Shown one piece after another: positions 34,825 to 43,302 of a DNA stretch of 64,000 nt. How positions within the stretch are numbered: the stretch's first letter is position 1; each line of letters begins with the position of its first letter. Below the pieces are notes generated by a model. The model had not been told where the DNA came from, made no database searches, and saw nothing but the letters and a program-made list of their open reading frames with translations. Origin of the DNA: an uncultured Pelagibacteraceae bacterium (GTDB taxonomy: Bacteria > Pseudomonadota > Alphaproteobacteria > Pelagibacterales > Pelagibacteraceae); contig CACJYH010000001.1 in NCBI GenBank assembly GCA_902597695.1, positions 3,472-67,471 on the forward strand, in the 5' to 3' direction. A program made the position numbers and the translations under genes.

Positions 34825-36069
34825 TTGATTAGGGCAAAATTGTTTTTGCAAAGAAATTATAAAACATTATTTTTATCAATTTTATTATCATTAATAATTT
34901 CATTATTGATCTATAATAAAATTATTTATCCAGCCATTACCCCGATGGTTAAAAATGGCATATTATTCTTATTTGCTGATTGGACAGTTATTGTAAATGC
35001 TAATTTATGTTTGGAAAAAGGGTTTGATGTCTTTATCCAAAACCCTTGTGATCCGTGGAGTCGAAAACATGTTTATGGTGAGATATTGCTATATTTACCA
35101 TTTGTTGATGTTTTAAAAAAATTTTATCTATTTTATTTTCCAATAATAGTGAATTTTTTGTTTATATATGTTTTCATTAGTTTTTTTAATTATAAAAAAT
35201 CATTAAAGAACTATACATTCTTTTTTTTTGCTTTAAGTGCTCCATTTTTAATTGCTGTAGAACGAGCAAACAATGATATTTTAATATTCTTGATTATTTT
35301 TTTGGTTTCAAAATACAGGAATCTATTAACAAGTCATTTTCTTATTTTACTTGGTGCTTTGTCAAAATTTTATCCGGTTTGTTTTGGAATTATATTTTTA
35401 TTTAAAAAAGATATTAAAAAGATATTAATTAATCTTGCATTATTTAGTTTATTCATATCTATCTTTATTTTTTTCCAATTAGAAAGTTTAATTAAGATTT
35501 TTAACACTCAAACCCAATTTTCTGCAGGAAATGTTTACGCTTTCTCATTTAAAAGTTTGATTAACACAATCGGTTATTTTCAATTAGTTGATGATTTGAG
35601 ATGGTTAAAAATTTTTTTTATAATTGGATTTTTGTTAATTCCTTTTTTATTAATTATTTATCTATTTGCTTTTAAAAAAAATCATTTTTTTTCAGAAATT
35701 TTTACAAATAATATTTTTGAAAATCGTATATATATTATTTCATCAATTACATTAATTTCCTGTTATTTTATTATTGAAAATATTTTTTATAGAGAGATTT
35801 TCTTTTTAGGATTAATACCCTGGTTATTAAAATATGAGGACCAAGAGAGCAACATTAAAGATTTTTATTATTATTTTATTTTATTTAAATTCTTTGCAAC
35901 AACAATAATAATTTATCTTGTGGTTGGACAAAATAATTTATTATTTGATTTCAAACCTTTACTTATATTACTAAAACATACGATCGATTTTTATTTAATG
36001 GCAGTTATTCTTTCAATCTCAACTTTAAGTTTATATAATTTTTTTAAAAAAGATTTAATTTTTAGATAA
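34825..36069 (+). CDS. Multi-span membrane protein, GT87 (DUF2029)-like glycosyltransferase
   Basis: 414 residues with about 9-11 membrane spans. A TTG start at 34825 is the only reasonable one (no in-frame ATG near). A first periplasmic-type loop after span one carries DWTVIVNANLCLEKGFDVF, and ALSAPFLIAVERANNDILIFLIIFLVSKYRN resembles the conserved ERGNxD motif of GT87 polyprenyl-phosphate-sugar transferases. GALSKFYPVCFGIIFLFKK fits as well. It probably adds a sugar to an envelope glycan from a lipid carrier. Its neighbours give no more. It is convergent with selO, 1 bp apart. Confidence 0.65.
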   Translation: MIRAKLFLQRNYKTLFLSILLSLIISLLIYNKIIYPAITPMVKNGILFLFADWTVIVNANLCLEKGFDVFIQNPCDPWSRKHVYGEILLYLPFVDVLKKFYLFYFPIIVNFLFIYVFISFFNYKKSLKNYTFFFFALSAPFLIAVERANNDILIFLIIFLVSKYRNLLTSHFLILLGALSKFYPVCFGIIFLFKKDIKKILINLALFSLFISIFIFFQLESLIKIFNTQTQFSAGNVYAFSFKSLINTIGYFQLVDDLRWLKIFFIIGFLLIPFLLIIYLFAFKKNHFFSEIFTNNIFENRIYIISSITLISCYFIIENIFYREIFFLGLIPWLLKYEDQESNIKDFYYYFILFKFFATTIIIYLVVGQNNLLFDFKPLLILLKHTIDFYLMAVILSISTLSLYNFFKKDLIFR

Positions 36070-36070
36070 C

Positions 36071-37525
36071 TTAAGTACCACAAAAAGTTTGATAATCTTC
36101 ATTAGAATTGGAAGTTGATTGATAATCAAAAATATTTTTTTGATTATTATATGGGTTATTTAAAATATTTAAAAAATTAATTAAAGGCTCTAAATTTCCT
36201 TTACAAGCTTCTTTTAAAGTATTTTCAACTATATGATTTCTTGGAATTAAAAGAGGGTTGGCACTTCTCATCAAGCTTTTTTGTTTTTCCACAGAATTAT
36301 CATGACTTAATGATCTTTCTTGCCACCTTTTTTTCCAATTACTAAAATCAGTCCCTTCATAAATATCATCTTCTTTAATTTTAAAGTTCATCAAGTGGCA
36401 AAATGTATTTGTGTAATCAACTTTATTTTGATGCATCCAGGTGAGTAAGTCTAAAATTAGGTACTTATCTTTTTCATTTGAGCCAAGTAAGCCTAGCTTA
36501 GCTCTCATCATATTTAACCACTTATCTTCATAAATTTTTTCAAAAGTATCGATCATTTCAGTTGCTAATTTTACAGCTGTGTCTTGGTCTTTATCGATCA
36601 AAGGTATCAAGCACTCAGCAAATCTAGAAAGATTCCATTTTGTTATTACTGGCTGATTGCAATAAGCATATCTTCCTAATTTATCAATTGAGCTAAATAC
36701 AGTTTTTGGATCATAAATATCCATGAAAGCACAGGGTCCGTAGTCAATGGTCTCACCAGCTATACTCATGTTATCTGTATTCATTACACCATGAATAAAT
36801 CCAACTCTCATCCAATTGACAACTAAGTCAATCTGTTTATCTAAAACAACTTTTAAAAGATCTAAGGCTTTATTTTTTGAATTTTCAATTTCTGGGTAAT
36901 GTCTTTTGATGACATATTCAAATAAAGTCTCTAACTCATCTTTTTTATTCCTTGCTGCAATATACTGAAAAGTTCCTACTCTAATATGGCTTGATGCTAC
37001 TCTAGTGAGTATAGCACCTTCTAATGGTGTCTCTCTAATTACATTTTCTCCAGTTTTTGCAACTGCTAAACTTCGTGTTGTTGGAATATTTAACGCATAC
37101 ATTGCTTCACTAATTAAATATTCTCTAAGCATAGGCCCTAACGCAGCTCTTCCATCTCCATTTCTTGAAAAAGCAGTTTTTCCCGAGCCTTTAAATTGAA
37201 TATCGTATCTATGATTATTTTTAGATACATGTTCTCCAATCAAAACTGCTCTACCATCACCAAGCATTGTAAAATGGCCAAATTGATGACCCGCATAAGC
37301 TTGTGCTATTGAATTACTATTTTTCGGCAATTCGTTTCCTGTAAATATGGCCGATAACTCAGACTGACTTATTTTAGAAAAGTCTAAATTTAAATCCTTG
37401 GCCAAAGACTCATTTAATAAAATCAGTTTAGGATTTTTAACTTTTACTGGGTTTATCTTTTCTCTAAATGGCTCAGGCAATTTGGAATATGTGTTATCAA
37501 AATTCCAATTGATATTATTTTTCAT
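36071..37525 (-). CDS. selO: SelO/YdiU pseudokinase, protein AMP-transferase
   Basis: 484 residues from the ATG at 37525, 5 bp after msrA; a TTG at 37543 would overlap msrA. Family blocks are IAQAYAGHQFGHFTMLGDGRAVLIGEH, DIQFKGSGKTAFSRNGDGRAALGPMLREY, SRSLAVAKTGE-like TTRSLAVAKTGENVIRE and RVGFIHGVMNTDNMSIAGETIDYGPCAFMD. The C-terminus ends in FCGT, the Cys replacing the selenocysteine of animal SelO. SelO moves AMP from ATP to Ser/Thr/Tyr of redox proteins and supports S-glutathionylation. Its pairing with msrA supports a role in oxidative stress; gshA/gshB lie 8-10 kb further on. Confidence 0.95.
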   Translation of the reverse strand: MKNNINWNFDNTYSKLPEPFREKINPVKVKNPKLILLNESLAKDLNLDFSKISQSELSAIFTGNELPKNSNSIAQAYAGHQFGHFTMLGDGRAVLIGEHVSKNNHRYDIQFKGSGKTAFSRNGDGRAALGPMLREYLISEAMYALNIPTTRSLAVAKTGENVIRETPLEGAILTRVASSHIRVGTFQYIAARNKKDELETLFEYVIKRHYPEIENSKNKALDLLKVVLDKQIDLVVNWMRVGFIHGVMNTDNMSIAGETIDYGPCAFMDIYDPKTVFSSIDKLGRYAYCNQPVITKWNLSRFAECLIPLIDKDQDTAVKLATEMIDTFEKIYEDKWLNMMRAKLGLLGSNEKDKYLILDLLTWMHQNKVDYTNTFCHLMNFKIKEDDIYEGTDFSNWKKRWQERSLSHDNSVEKQKSLMRSANPLLIPRNHIVENTLKEACKGNLEPLINFLNILNNPYNNQKNIFDYQSTSNSNEDYQTFCGT

Positions 37526-37530
37526 AATTA

Positions 37531-38106
37531 CTACATTTTCCAAATTCTATTTAAAATCTCTTCTCTTCTACAAGCTTTTTTATATTTTAAATAATTAAGA
37601 AAATATACTTGATAATAATCCTGATGACGATCCTCAGCTATATAAAATTTTTCAAATTCTCTTATATAAGTTACAACTTTTTTATTAAATTTTTTCTCTA
37701 GTCTTTTAAAATCTTTTTCAATTAAATCTTTTTCCTTTTGATTTGAATAAAAAGCTGCAGATCTGTAGCTATAACCTTTGTCACAAAACTGACCATAGGG
37801 ATCAAATGGATCTATATTGAGCCAAAAATTTTTAAGTAATTCTTCGTAAGATATTAAACTTGCATCATAAATTACTTCTACAACTTCAAGGTGACCTGTA
37901 TTTCCATAAGTAACTTCTTCATAGGTTGGATTTTCAGTTTTTCCTCCAGAGTATCCTGATATCACTTTCTCAACACCGGTTAATTTTTCAAAAGACTCTT
38001 CCATACACCAGAAACAACCACCGGCAAAATATGCTTTGCTTTTTTCAGATGCTAATACTGAATTAGTAATTATTAAGTTTAAAAATATAAATAATAAAAA
38101 TCTCAT
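37531..38106 (-). CDS. msrA: Exported peptide-methionine (S)-S-oxide reductase
   Basis: 191 residues from the ATG at 38106, which directly gives the signal peptide MRFLLFIFLNLIITNSVLAS; an in-frame start at 38124 would add MYKFLV. The catalytic motif is AGGCFWCMEESFEKLTGV, with Cys31 as nucleophile. YSGGKTENPTYEEVTYGNTGHLE and DPFDPYGQFCDKGYSYRSAAFY are also typical. It repairs oxidised methionine in periplasmic proteins. It lies upstream of selO in a two-gene unit, after a terminator that isolates it from fdh. Confidence 0.95.
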   Translation of the reverse strand: MRFLLFIFLNLIITNSVLASEKSKAYFAGGCFWCMEESFEKLTGVEKVISGYSGGKTENPTYEEVTYGNTGHLEVVEVIYDASLISYEELLKNFWLNIDPFDPYGQFCDKGYSYRSAAFYSNQKEKDLIEKDFKRLEKKFNKKVVTYIREFEKFYIAEDRHQDYYQVYFLNYLKYKKACRREEILNRIWKM

Positions 38107-38144
38107 GACTAAAAATTTATACAAAAATTGGGAATTGAGTCTAG

Positions 38145-38186
38145 ATTATTAAAGGTAGCTACTTTAAGTAGCATACCTTTAATAAT
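38145..38186 (-). terminator. long hairpin terminator between fdh and msrA
   Basis: Stem of 18 bp with a single bulged A (38173): ATTATTAAAGGTA-GCTAC (38145-38162) pairs with GTAGC and TACCTTTAATAAT (38168-38186) around a 5-nt loop. It lies 12 bp downstream of the fdh stop. It is nearly symmetrical, so it could stop transcription in both directions, and the AT ends supply the U-rich tail. Confidence 0.7.
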
Positions 38187-38198
38187 TAAAAGAATGAT

Positions 38199-39398
38199 TT
38201 ATTTTTTCTTATATTTAGCTGCCTCTTCAGAACCACCTGTGGCAGATCCTTTACTATATGAGTGAGCACCCATTCCAGCTAATTGTCCATCTTTAACAAT
38301 AAGATATTGATCTCTAATTTCTTTTCCTTCAAAGAAACATTCTAAGATTTCTCTTACACCATCAGCATATCTTGTTTGAGCTGACAAAGAAGTTCCAGAA
38401 GTATGAGGTGTCATACCATGGTTAGGCATTGTTCTCCATACATGATCATTTGGAGCTGGCTGTGGAAACCAAACGTCTCCAGCGTAACCACTTAGTTGAC
38501 CACTCTTCAATGCTTTTGCAATAGCATCACGATTACAAATTTTACCTCTTGCAGTGTTTACAATATAAGCACCTTTTTTCATTTTGCTTATCATTGCATC
38601 ATCAAATAAGTTCTCAGTCTCAGGATGAAGAGGGCAATTTATAGTCACGACATCACAAACTTTAACCATAGACTCTACTGACTCATGAAATGTTAAGTTT
38701 AATTCTTTCTCAACACTATCTGGTAATTTATGTCTATCAAAATAATGTAAGTGTACATCAAATGGTTTCATTTTTCTTAATGCATCTAAACCGATACGGC
38801 CAGCGGCAACAGTTCCAATGTGCATACCTTCAACATCATAAGATCTTTGTACAGCATCTGCTATGTTCCATCCACCTTCATTAACAATTCTATGTTGGTT
38901 GTGATAGTCTCTCACCATTGATACAATCATCATTACAATGTGTTCAGCAACAGATCTTGAATTACAAAAAGTTACTTCAACTACATCAATTTTGTTATCC
39001 ATAGCTGCTTGTAAATCAACGTGATCAGAGCCAATTCCGGCTGTAATAGCCATTTTTAAGTTTTTAGCTTTAGCAATTCTTTCTTTGGTCAAGTAATACG
39101 GAAAAAAAGGTTGTGAAATTACTATATCAGCGTCAACGATATGCTTATCAGCCTCACATCCATCTCCATCTTTACTATTAGTAACTACCAACTCATGTCC
39201 GTTACTTTCTAAAAATTTTCTTAATCCTAATTCTCCTGAAACACATCCTAACAATTCTCCTGGATTAAAGTCTCTTCCTTTTGGTGAAGGTAAGGTCATT
39301 CCATCTGGATATTTTTCTAGTTTAGGAAGATCTTTAAGTGGGTATGATTTAGGCATTCCTCCTTTTGGATCATCATATAATACACATAATATTTTCAT
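38199..39398 (-). CDS. fdh: NAD-dependent formate dehydrogenase
   Basis: 399 residues, the length of the metal-free D-2-hydroxyacid-dehydrogenase-type FDH. The N-terminus MKILCVLYDDPKGGMPKSY is FDH-like. Next come AITAGIGSDHVDLQAAMD, FCNSRSVAEHIVMMI, the NAD motif GTVAAGRIGLDALRKMKPF, NTARGKICNRDAIAKAL and the catalytic His region TPHTSGTSLSAQTRYADG. It oxidises formate to carbon dioxide and makes NADH, an energy source for SAR11-type oxidation of one-carbon units. The unusual AGGAG site upstream suggests high expression. A terminator follows. Confidence 0.95.
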   Translation of the reverse strand: MKILCVLYDDPKGGMPKSYPLKDLPKLEKYPDGMTLPSPKGRDFNPGELLGCVSGELGLRKFLESNGHELVVTNSKDGDGCEADKHIVDADIVISQPFFPYYLTKERIAKAKNLKMAITAGIGSDHVDLQAAMDNKIDVVEVTFCNSRSVAEHIVMMIVSMVRDYHNQHRIVNEGGWNIADAVQRSYDVEGMHIGTVAAGRIGLDALRKMKPFDVHLHYFDRHKLPDSVEKELNLTFHESVESMVKVCDVVTINCPLHPETENLFDDAMISKMKKGAYIVNTARGKICNRDAIAKALKSGQLSGYAGDVWFPQPAPNDHVWRTMPNHGMTPHTSGTSLSAQTRYADGVREILECFFEGKEIRDQYLIVKDGQLAGMGAHSYSKGSATGGSEEAAKYKKK

Positions 39399-39403
39399 TT
39401 ATT

Positions 39404-39408
39404 CTCCT
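39404..39408 (-). promoter_or_regulatory. strong ribosome-binding site of fdh
   Basis: On the minus strand AGGAG is followed by 5 nt and the ATG at 39398. It is one of only two near-consensus Shine-Dalgarno sites that stand out in the window, the other being dctP. Confidence 0.7.
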
Positions 39409-39475
39409 GCGTTACTTTCGATCATTAATTTATTTTGAGACATCTAACATTATTTTAATGTCGCTAGCAAACAAA

Positions 39476-39940
39476 TTATTTTGTTTTTGGATAACTCTTT
39501 TTAAGTATAAATTTATTAATTATGATGGCAAAAACCAGAATAATTATTGATCCTGAAATTATTGGGCTTAACAAATAGTCTAGTGAGACACTACCCATGA
39601 TAACTATAATTGGATTTCCGCCTGCGGGCGGATGGGTTACATTTAGCAATATCATAAGACCCACCCCAAAACCAACTGCTAATGGTATAATTATATATAA
39701 TGGCAAAGGAATTAAATATAAAAAAAACATTCCTACAACTACAGTAACTAGATGCCCAAAAAAAACATTTTTAGGTTGGGCAAAGGGGCTTTCGGGATAT
39801 CCATACAAAAGAACCATTGACGATCCAAAAGATGCAATAAGAAAAATCCCAAATTCAGTTTTATAAGTCAATAAAGTTAAAATACCTATAGTGATAATTG
39901 AAAATAATCCTGCGATAAAAGATTGTTTTAAATTACCCAT
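39476..39940 (-). CDS. HPP-family four-helix membrane protein
   Basis: 154 residues with four to five membrane spans. The family signature is TYKTEFGIFLIASFGSSMVLLYGYPESPFAQPKNVFFGHL and NVTHPPAGGNPIIVIMGSVSLDYLLSPIISG, including the HPP triplet. HPP proteins are short integral-membrane proteins; some in cyanobacteria and plastids act in nitrite transport, but the role here is unknown. It lies 4 bp after the NifU-like gene and upstream of fdh on the same strand. Confidence 0.85.
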   Translation of the reverse strand: MGNLKQSFIAGLFSIITIGILTLLTYKTEFGIFLIASFGSSMVLLYGYPESPFAQPKNVFFGHLVTVVVGMFFLYLIPLPLYIIIPLAVGFGVGLMILLNVTHPPAGGNPIIVIMGSVSLDYLLSPIISGSIIILVFAIIINKFILKKSYPKTK

Positions 39941-39944
39941 GAGA

Positions 39945-40343
39945 TTATTTTGATACTATTTTTTTTATTGTTTTAAAAGGTAATAAAATACATTCTTTAC
40001 GAGATAGATTTTTATCATTAAATATTTTATTAAGTGATTTCCATTTTTTTTCAATATTTTCAACGTTTCCCTCAAAATAATGTTTTGCATCATCACATAA
40101 TTCATTAATTTTAGATTTATTTTCATTTATTGAAATTTTTGAAAGTAAACTTGCTGAAGCTTGACAATAAACACAGGACTTACCTTGATAACCAAAATCA
40201 ATAATTTTATTTTTTTTGATAACTAAATCTATTTGCATCTCATCACCGCACATTGAATTTTTCAATTTTGAGTGGTGTGTATAGTTTTTGATACTTTTAT
40301 TATTGTTGGTATCAGAGGCGATTTTAAGAATATCCAAATTCAT
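39945..40343 (-). CDS. NifU/SufU-like iron-sulfur scaffold protein
   Basis: 132 residues. The three scaffold cysteines are in the expected order: NSMCGDEMQIDLVI, GKSCVYCQASASLLSKI and RKECILLPF; the Asp after the first Cys is also conserved. It resembles the IscU/SufU N-terminal fold, with an Arg-Lys-Glu-Cys C-terminal motif typical of SufU. It could assemble Fe-S clusters or act in sulfur transfer. No sufBCDS genes are adjacent. Confidence 0.78.
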   Translation of the reverse strand: MNLDILKIASDTNNNKSIKNYTHHSKLKNSMCGDEMQIDLVIKKNKIIDFGYQGKSCVYCQASASLLSKISINENKSKINELCDDAKHYFEGNVENIEKKWKSLNKIFNDKNLSRKECILLPFKTIKKIVSK

Positions 40344-40429
40344 ATTAATTTATTATATTAGTCCTAATACTTTGTATAACAATTTAATTTATGTTGTAGT
40401 ACTAATCAATTAGATCTAAATAGTCGATT

Positions 40430-41335
40430 ATGGTTGAACTAAGAAATGAAAAAATAGCTGTACCGGTCGTTTTATTTGCAGGGATACTTTGGTCGTTTGG
40501 TCCATTGGTAGTGAGATATATGAATGATCCTCATATGGTCCCTTGGCAATATATTTTTGGTAGAGGTTTAACTATTTTTATTATTTTAAATTTATATTTA
40601 TATTTCGAAGAGGGAGTCAATTTTTATAAAAATTACAAAAAAGTAGGTAAATCAGGAGTTGTTGGTGGCATGGGTCTTGGTATTGCAATGATTTCATTTA
40701 TTTATTCAATTACAAACACTACTGCAGCAATTACTTTATTATGTTTAGCTGCAATGCCTTTTTTTACTGCATTATTAGCCTTTTTATTTTTAAAGGAAAA
40801 AATTTCTCTAAATGTCTGGATATCAATGCTTATTGCAACTGTGGGTATTATAATCATGGCTGTTGGTAATACTGAAAAAAATTCTTTAATAGGTTTTGTT
40901 TTTGGACTTACATCATCAATTGGATTTTCAATTTTTTCAGTCACTTTAAGATGGAGAAAAGAAACTCCAAAATTTACAACAGTTGCGGTTGCAGGTTTAT
41001 TTTGTTTCATAATTGCTACGATTATGATTTTGGTTAATAAACAAACTTTTTTTGCTACAAGTTATAATAGTGCAATGTTTTCTCTTCATGGAGTATTAGT
41101 TTGTTTAGGTCTTATTTTATATTCTATAGGATCCAAAGCAATCCAAGCTGCAGAATTGACATTATTGTCTCTGACGGAGGTTATTGGAGGAATTTTTTGG
41201 GTATGGTTACCATTATTCGGGATTAATGAAATTCCATCTACTAACACAATAGTGGGCGGCTTCTTTCTTTTCGTTTCACTTATTTATTATAGCCTTATTA
41301 TGAGATGGAATAAGAGATACATCGCACTAAATTAA
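40430..41335 (+). CDS. EamA/DMT-superfamily permease
   Basis: 301 residues with ten membrane spans in two EamA repeats: PVVLFAGILWSFGPLVVRYM and VPWQYIFGRGLTIFIIL in the first, KAIQAAELTLLSLTEVIGGIFWVWLPLFGI in the second. A metabolite exporter or importer; the amidinotransferase gene follows after 4 bp, so the pair probably works together, for example moving a guanidino compound or its precursor. Confidence 0.85.
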   Translation: MVELRNEKIAVPVVLFAGILWSFGPLVVRYMNDPHMVPWQYIFGRGLTIFIILNLYLYFEEGVNFYKNYKKVGKSGVVGGMGLGIAMISFIYSITNTTAAITLLCLAAMPFFTALLAFLFLKEKISLNVWISMLIATVGIIIMAVGNTEKNSLIGFVFGLTSSIGFSIFSVTLRWRKETPKFTTVAVAGLFCFIIATIMILVNKQTFFATSYNSAMFSLHGVLVCLGLILYSIGSKAIQAAELTLLSLTEVIGGIFWVWLPLFGINEIPSTNTIVGGFFLFVSLIYYSLIMRWNKRYIALN

Positions 41336-41339
41336 TCTA

Positions 41340-42455
41340 ATGGATAGAAATAAAGTCATTGTAAATAGTTGGAATGAGTGGGATCCATTAAAACATGTAA
41401 TTGTTGGTAGGGCTGATGGTACATGTATTCCTGCAGCAGAGCCTGCGCTTGAAGCAAAGGTTCCTGAGGACTCTGATATGAAAGGTAAGTTTGGTCCAAG
41501 AACAAAAGACACAATAGATAAAGCTAATCAATTGTTAAATGATTTTTCAGAAATGTTATCTAAGCGTGGTATAAAAGTAGATAGACCAACACCAATTGAT
41601 TTTAATCAAAATATTTCAACTCCTGACTGGAAAGTTGAAACTATGTTTGGTTGTATGCCCCCAAGAGATGTTTTACTGACTGTGGGCAATGAAATTTTAG
41701 AAGCTACTATGAGTTATAGATGCAGATGGTTTGAATATCTTTGCTATCGACCTCTTTTAAAAGAATATTATAATTCAGACCCGAACATGAGACATGAGTC
41801 GGCTCCCAAACCAAGATTGACTGATGCAGATTATAGGGAAGATTATTTGTCTGACAAAATAGGTATTGAAAAAAGATTAAAGTGGACTGAAGATAAATTT
41901 TTTGTAACAACTGAAGAAGAACCTTTATTTGATGCAGCAGATATACTACGATTTGGAAAAGACTTAATTGTACAGCATGGTTTCACAACAAATTTAAAAG
42001 GTATTGATTGGTTAAAAAGACATTTTAAAGATCATAGAATTCATGCAGTAAACTTTCCGGGTGACCCATATCCAATACATATAGATGCAACCTTTACTCC
42101 TATAAAAGAGGGATTGATTATAAACAATCCCCAAAGAAAATTACCTAAAGACCAAAGAAAGTTATTTGAAAATAACGGATGGGAAATAATTGATGCTGCT
42201 CAACCAGCTCATAATGAGCCACCACCACTTTGTTATTCATCTGTTTGGCTTTCAATGAATGTTTTAGTGTTAGATCCTAAAACAGTTTGTGTTGAAAAAA
42301 GTGAAAAATATCAGGCAGAACAATTAGACAATTTAGGTATGGAGGTAATTCCAGTAGATTTAAGAGATGCTTATGCTTTTGGAGGTGGACTTCATTGTTG
42401 TACTGCCGACGTTTATAGAGAAGGGGAAATCAAAGATTATTTTCCAAAACAATAA
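41340..42455 (+). CDS. L-arginine:glycine amidinotransferase-like protein
   Basis: 371 residues. The catalytic residues of the AGAT family line up: Asp in FDAADILRFGKDLIVQ (198-213), His247 in PYPIHIDATFTP and the nucleophile Cys353 in GGGLHCCTADVYREG. WNEWDPLKHVIVGRADG at the N-terminus and NLKGIDWLKRHF are also family-typical. AGAT moves the amidino group of arginine to glycine, making guanidinoacetate and ornithine; other acceptors occur in antibiotic pathways. It is coupled to an EamA permease (4-bp gap). It ends 8 bp before the convergent coiled-coil gene. The acceptor amine is inferred, not proven. Confidence 0.85.
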   Translation: MDRNKVIVNSWNEWDPLKHVIVGRADGTCIPAAEPALEAKVPEDSDMKGKFGPRTKDTIDKANQLLNDFSEMLSKRGIKVDRPTPIDFNQNISTPDWKVETMFGCMPPRDVLLTVGNEILEATMSYRCRWFEYLCYRPLLKEYYNSDPNMRHESAPKPRLTDADYREDYLSDKIGIEKRLKWTEDKFFVTTEEEPLFDAADILRFGKDLIVQHGFTTNLKGIDWLKRHFKDHRIHAVNFPGDPYPIHIDATFTPIKEGLIINNPQRKLPKDQRKLFENNGWEIIDAAQPAHNEPPPLCYSSVWLSMNVLVLDPKTVCVEKSEKYQAEQLDNLGMEVIPVDLRDAYAFGGGLHCCTADVYREGEIKDYFPKQ

Positions 42456-42463
42456 AAAAAAGA

Positions 42464-43195
42464 TTAATTTTCTTTAGATTTATCTATATTAAAATTCTCT
42501 AATCCACTTGATGAACTTTTAAGATTTTTATCAATTTCTTCAAATCTTGCTCTTTTTTCTATCTCTTTTTGAATAAGTCTTTGTTCACGTCTAATTTCGT
42601 CTTGTTCTTTTTGCTTTTGTTCTCTATCAAATTTTTCTTCCCACTCTCTTATTTTGATAAATTCAGCCTCTTTTTGTCTATCTTCCTCTTCTTTTAGTAT
42701 CTTTAGTTCTCTATTTTTACGTCTTTGCTCTTTTAATTCTTTATTTTTTTGCTCATCTTCTCTTACTTTTAAATCAATATCTTTTCTATTTTGCTCTTCT
42801 TCTCTACTTTTTAATTGTTTTTCTTTTTCTCTTAATTCTTTTGCAACGAGTACCAACTCCTCATCTTTTTTTGTTAGTCTTTCACTCTCAATTTTTTGTT
42901 TATCTTCTTTAGATCTTATTTCTTTTTCTCTAATTCTGAGCTCTTCTTCATTTGAGCGGATTTTACTACTTTCTTTATTGAGCCTATCCTCCCAAAGTTT
43001 CAATTCTTTCTTTTCCTTTTGATAAGAATTTCTTTCCTCAAGTTTTTGTAATTTAATAGCTTTGATTTTTTCTTGTTCTTTTTTTTTCTTATAATTAGAT
43101 AATACGTTACTTAATGAACTTGTTGTTAACGTTGCTATTTTAGCAATTCCGTTAGTTTTTTTTTTTATTTTTGTTTTCTTTTTTTTTAATGGCAT
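42464..43195 (-). CDS. Highly charged coiled-coil / single-alpha-helix protein, function unknown
   Basis: 243 residues. After a Lys-rich start (PLKKKKTKIKKKTNG) and a short Ser/Thr/Leu segment, residues of about 38-225 are almost only Lys, Glu, Arg, Gln, Asp and Leu/Ile, in a pattern that predicts one long helix or coiled coil. Degenerate REKE / KEEE / REDEQ repeats are evident. There is no signal peptide or membrane span. I do not recognise a family. Codon and base composition match neighbours, and the antisense frame is an open Ser/Phe-rich shadow. It may be a DNA- or membrane-associated structural protein; this is a guess. Confidence 0.7.
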   Translation of the reverse strand: MPLKKKKTKIKKKTNGIAKIATLTTSSLSNVLSNYKKKKEQEKIKAIKLQKLEERNSYQKEKKELKLWEDRLNKESSKIRSNEEELRIREKEIRSKEDKQKIESERLTKKDEELVLVAKELREKEKQLKSREEEQNRKDIDLKVREDEQKNKELKEQRRKNRELKILKEEEDRQKEAEFIKIREWEEKFDREQKQKEQDEIRREQRLIQKEIEKRARFEEIDKNLKSSSSGLENFNIDKSKEN

Positions 43196-43302
43196 TTTTT
43201 AATTTTAATTATTTCACTAGATAAATGAAAATTATTCAATAAGATTCTTAAAAAAATCTATGTAGTTTGACTGAAATGAGTTACAACCTGAAAGGGATAT
43301 AT

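Noticed and set aside
42654..43022. 122-residue Ser/Phe-rich plus-strand open frame
   Set aside because: Direct complement of the Lys/Glu-rich coiled-coil gene; the reverse complement of GAA/AAA repeats is Ser/Phe-rich.
42464..43195. Possible CRISPR-like or tandem DNA repeat in the coiled-coil gene
   Set aside because: The repetitive look comes from codons for Lys/Glu/Arg; units are degenerate, with no fixed repeat length or spacers.
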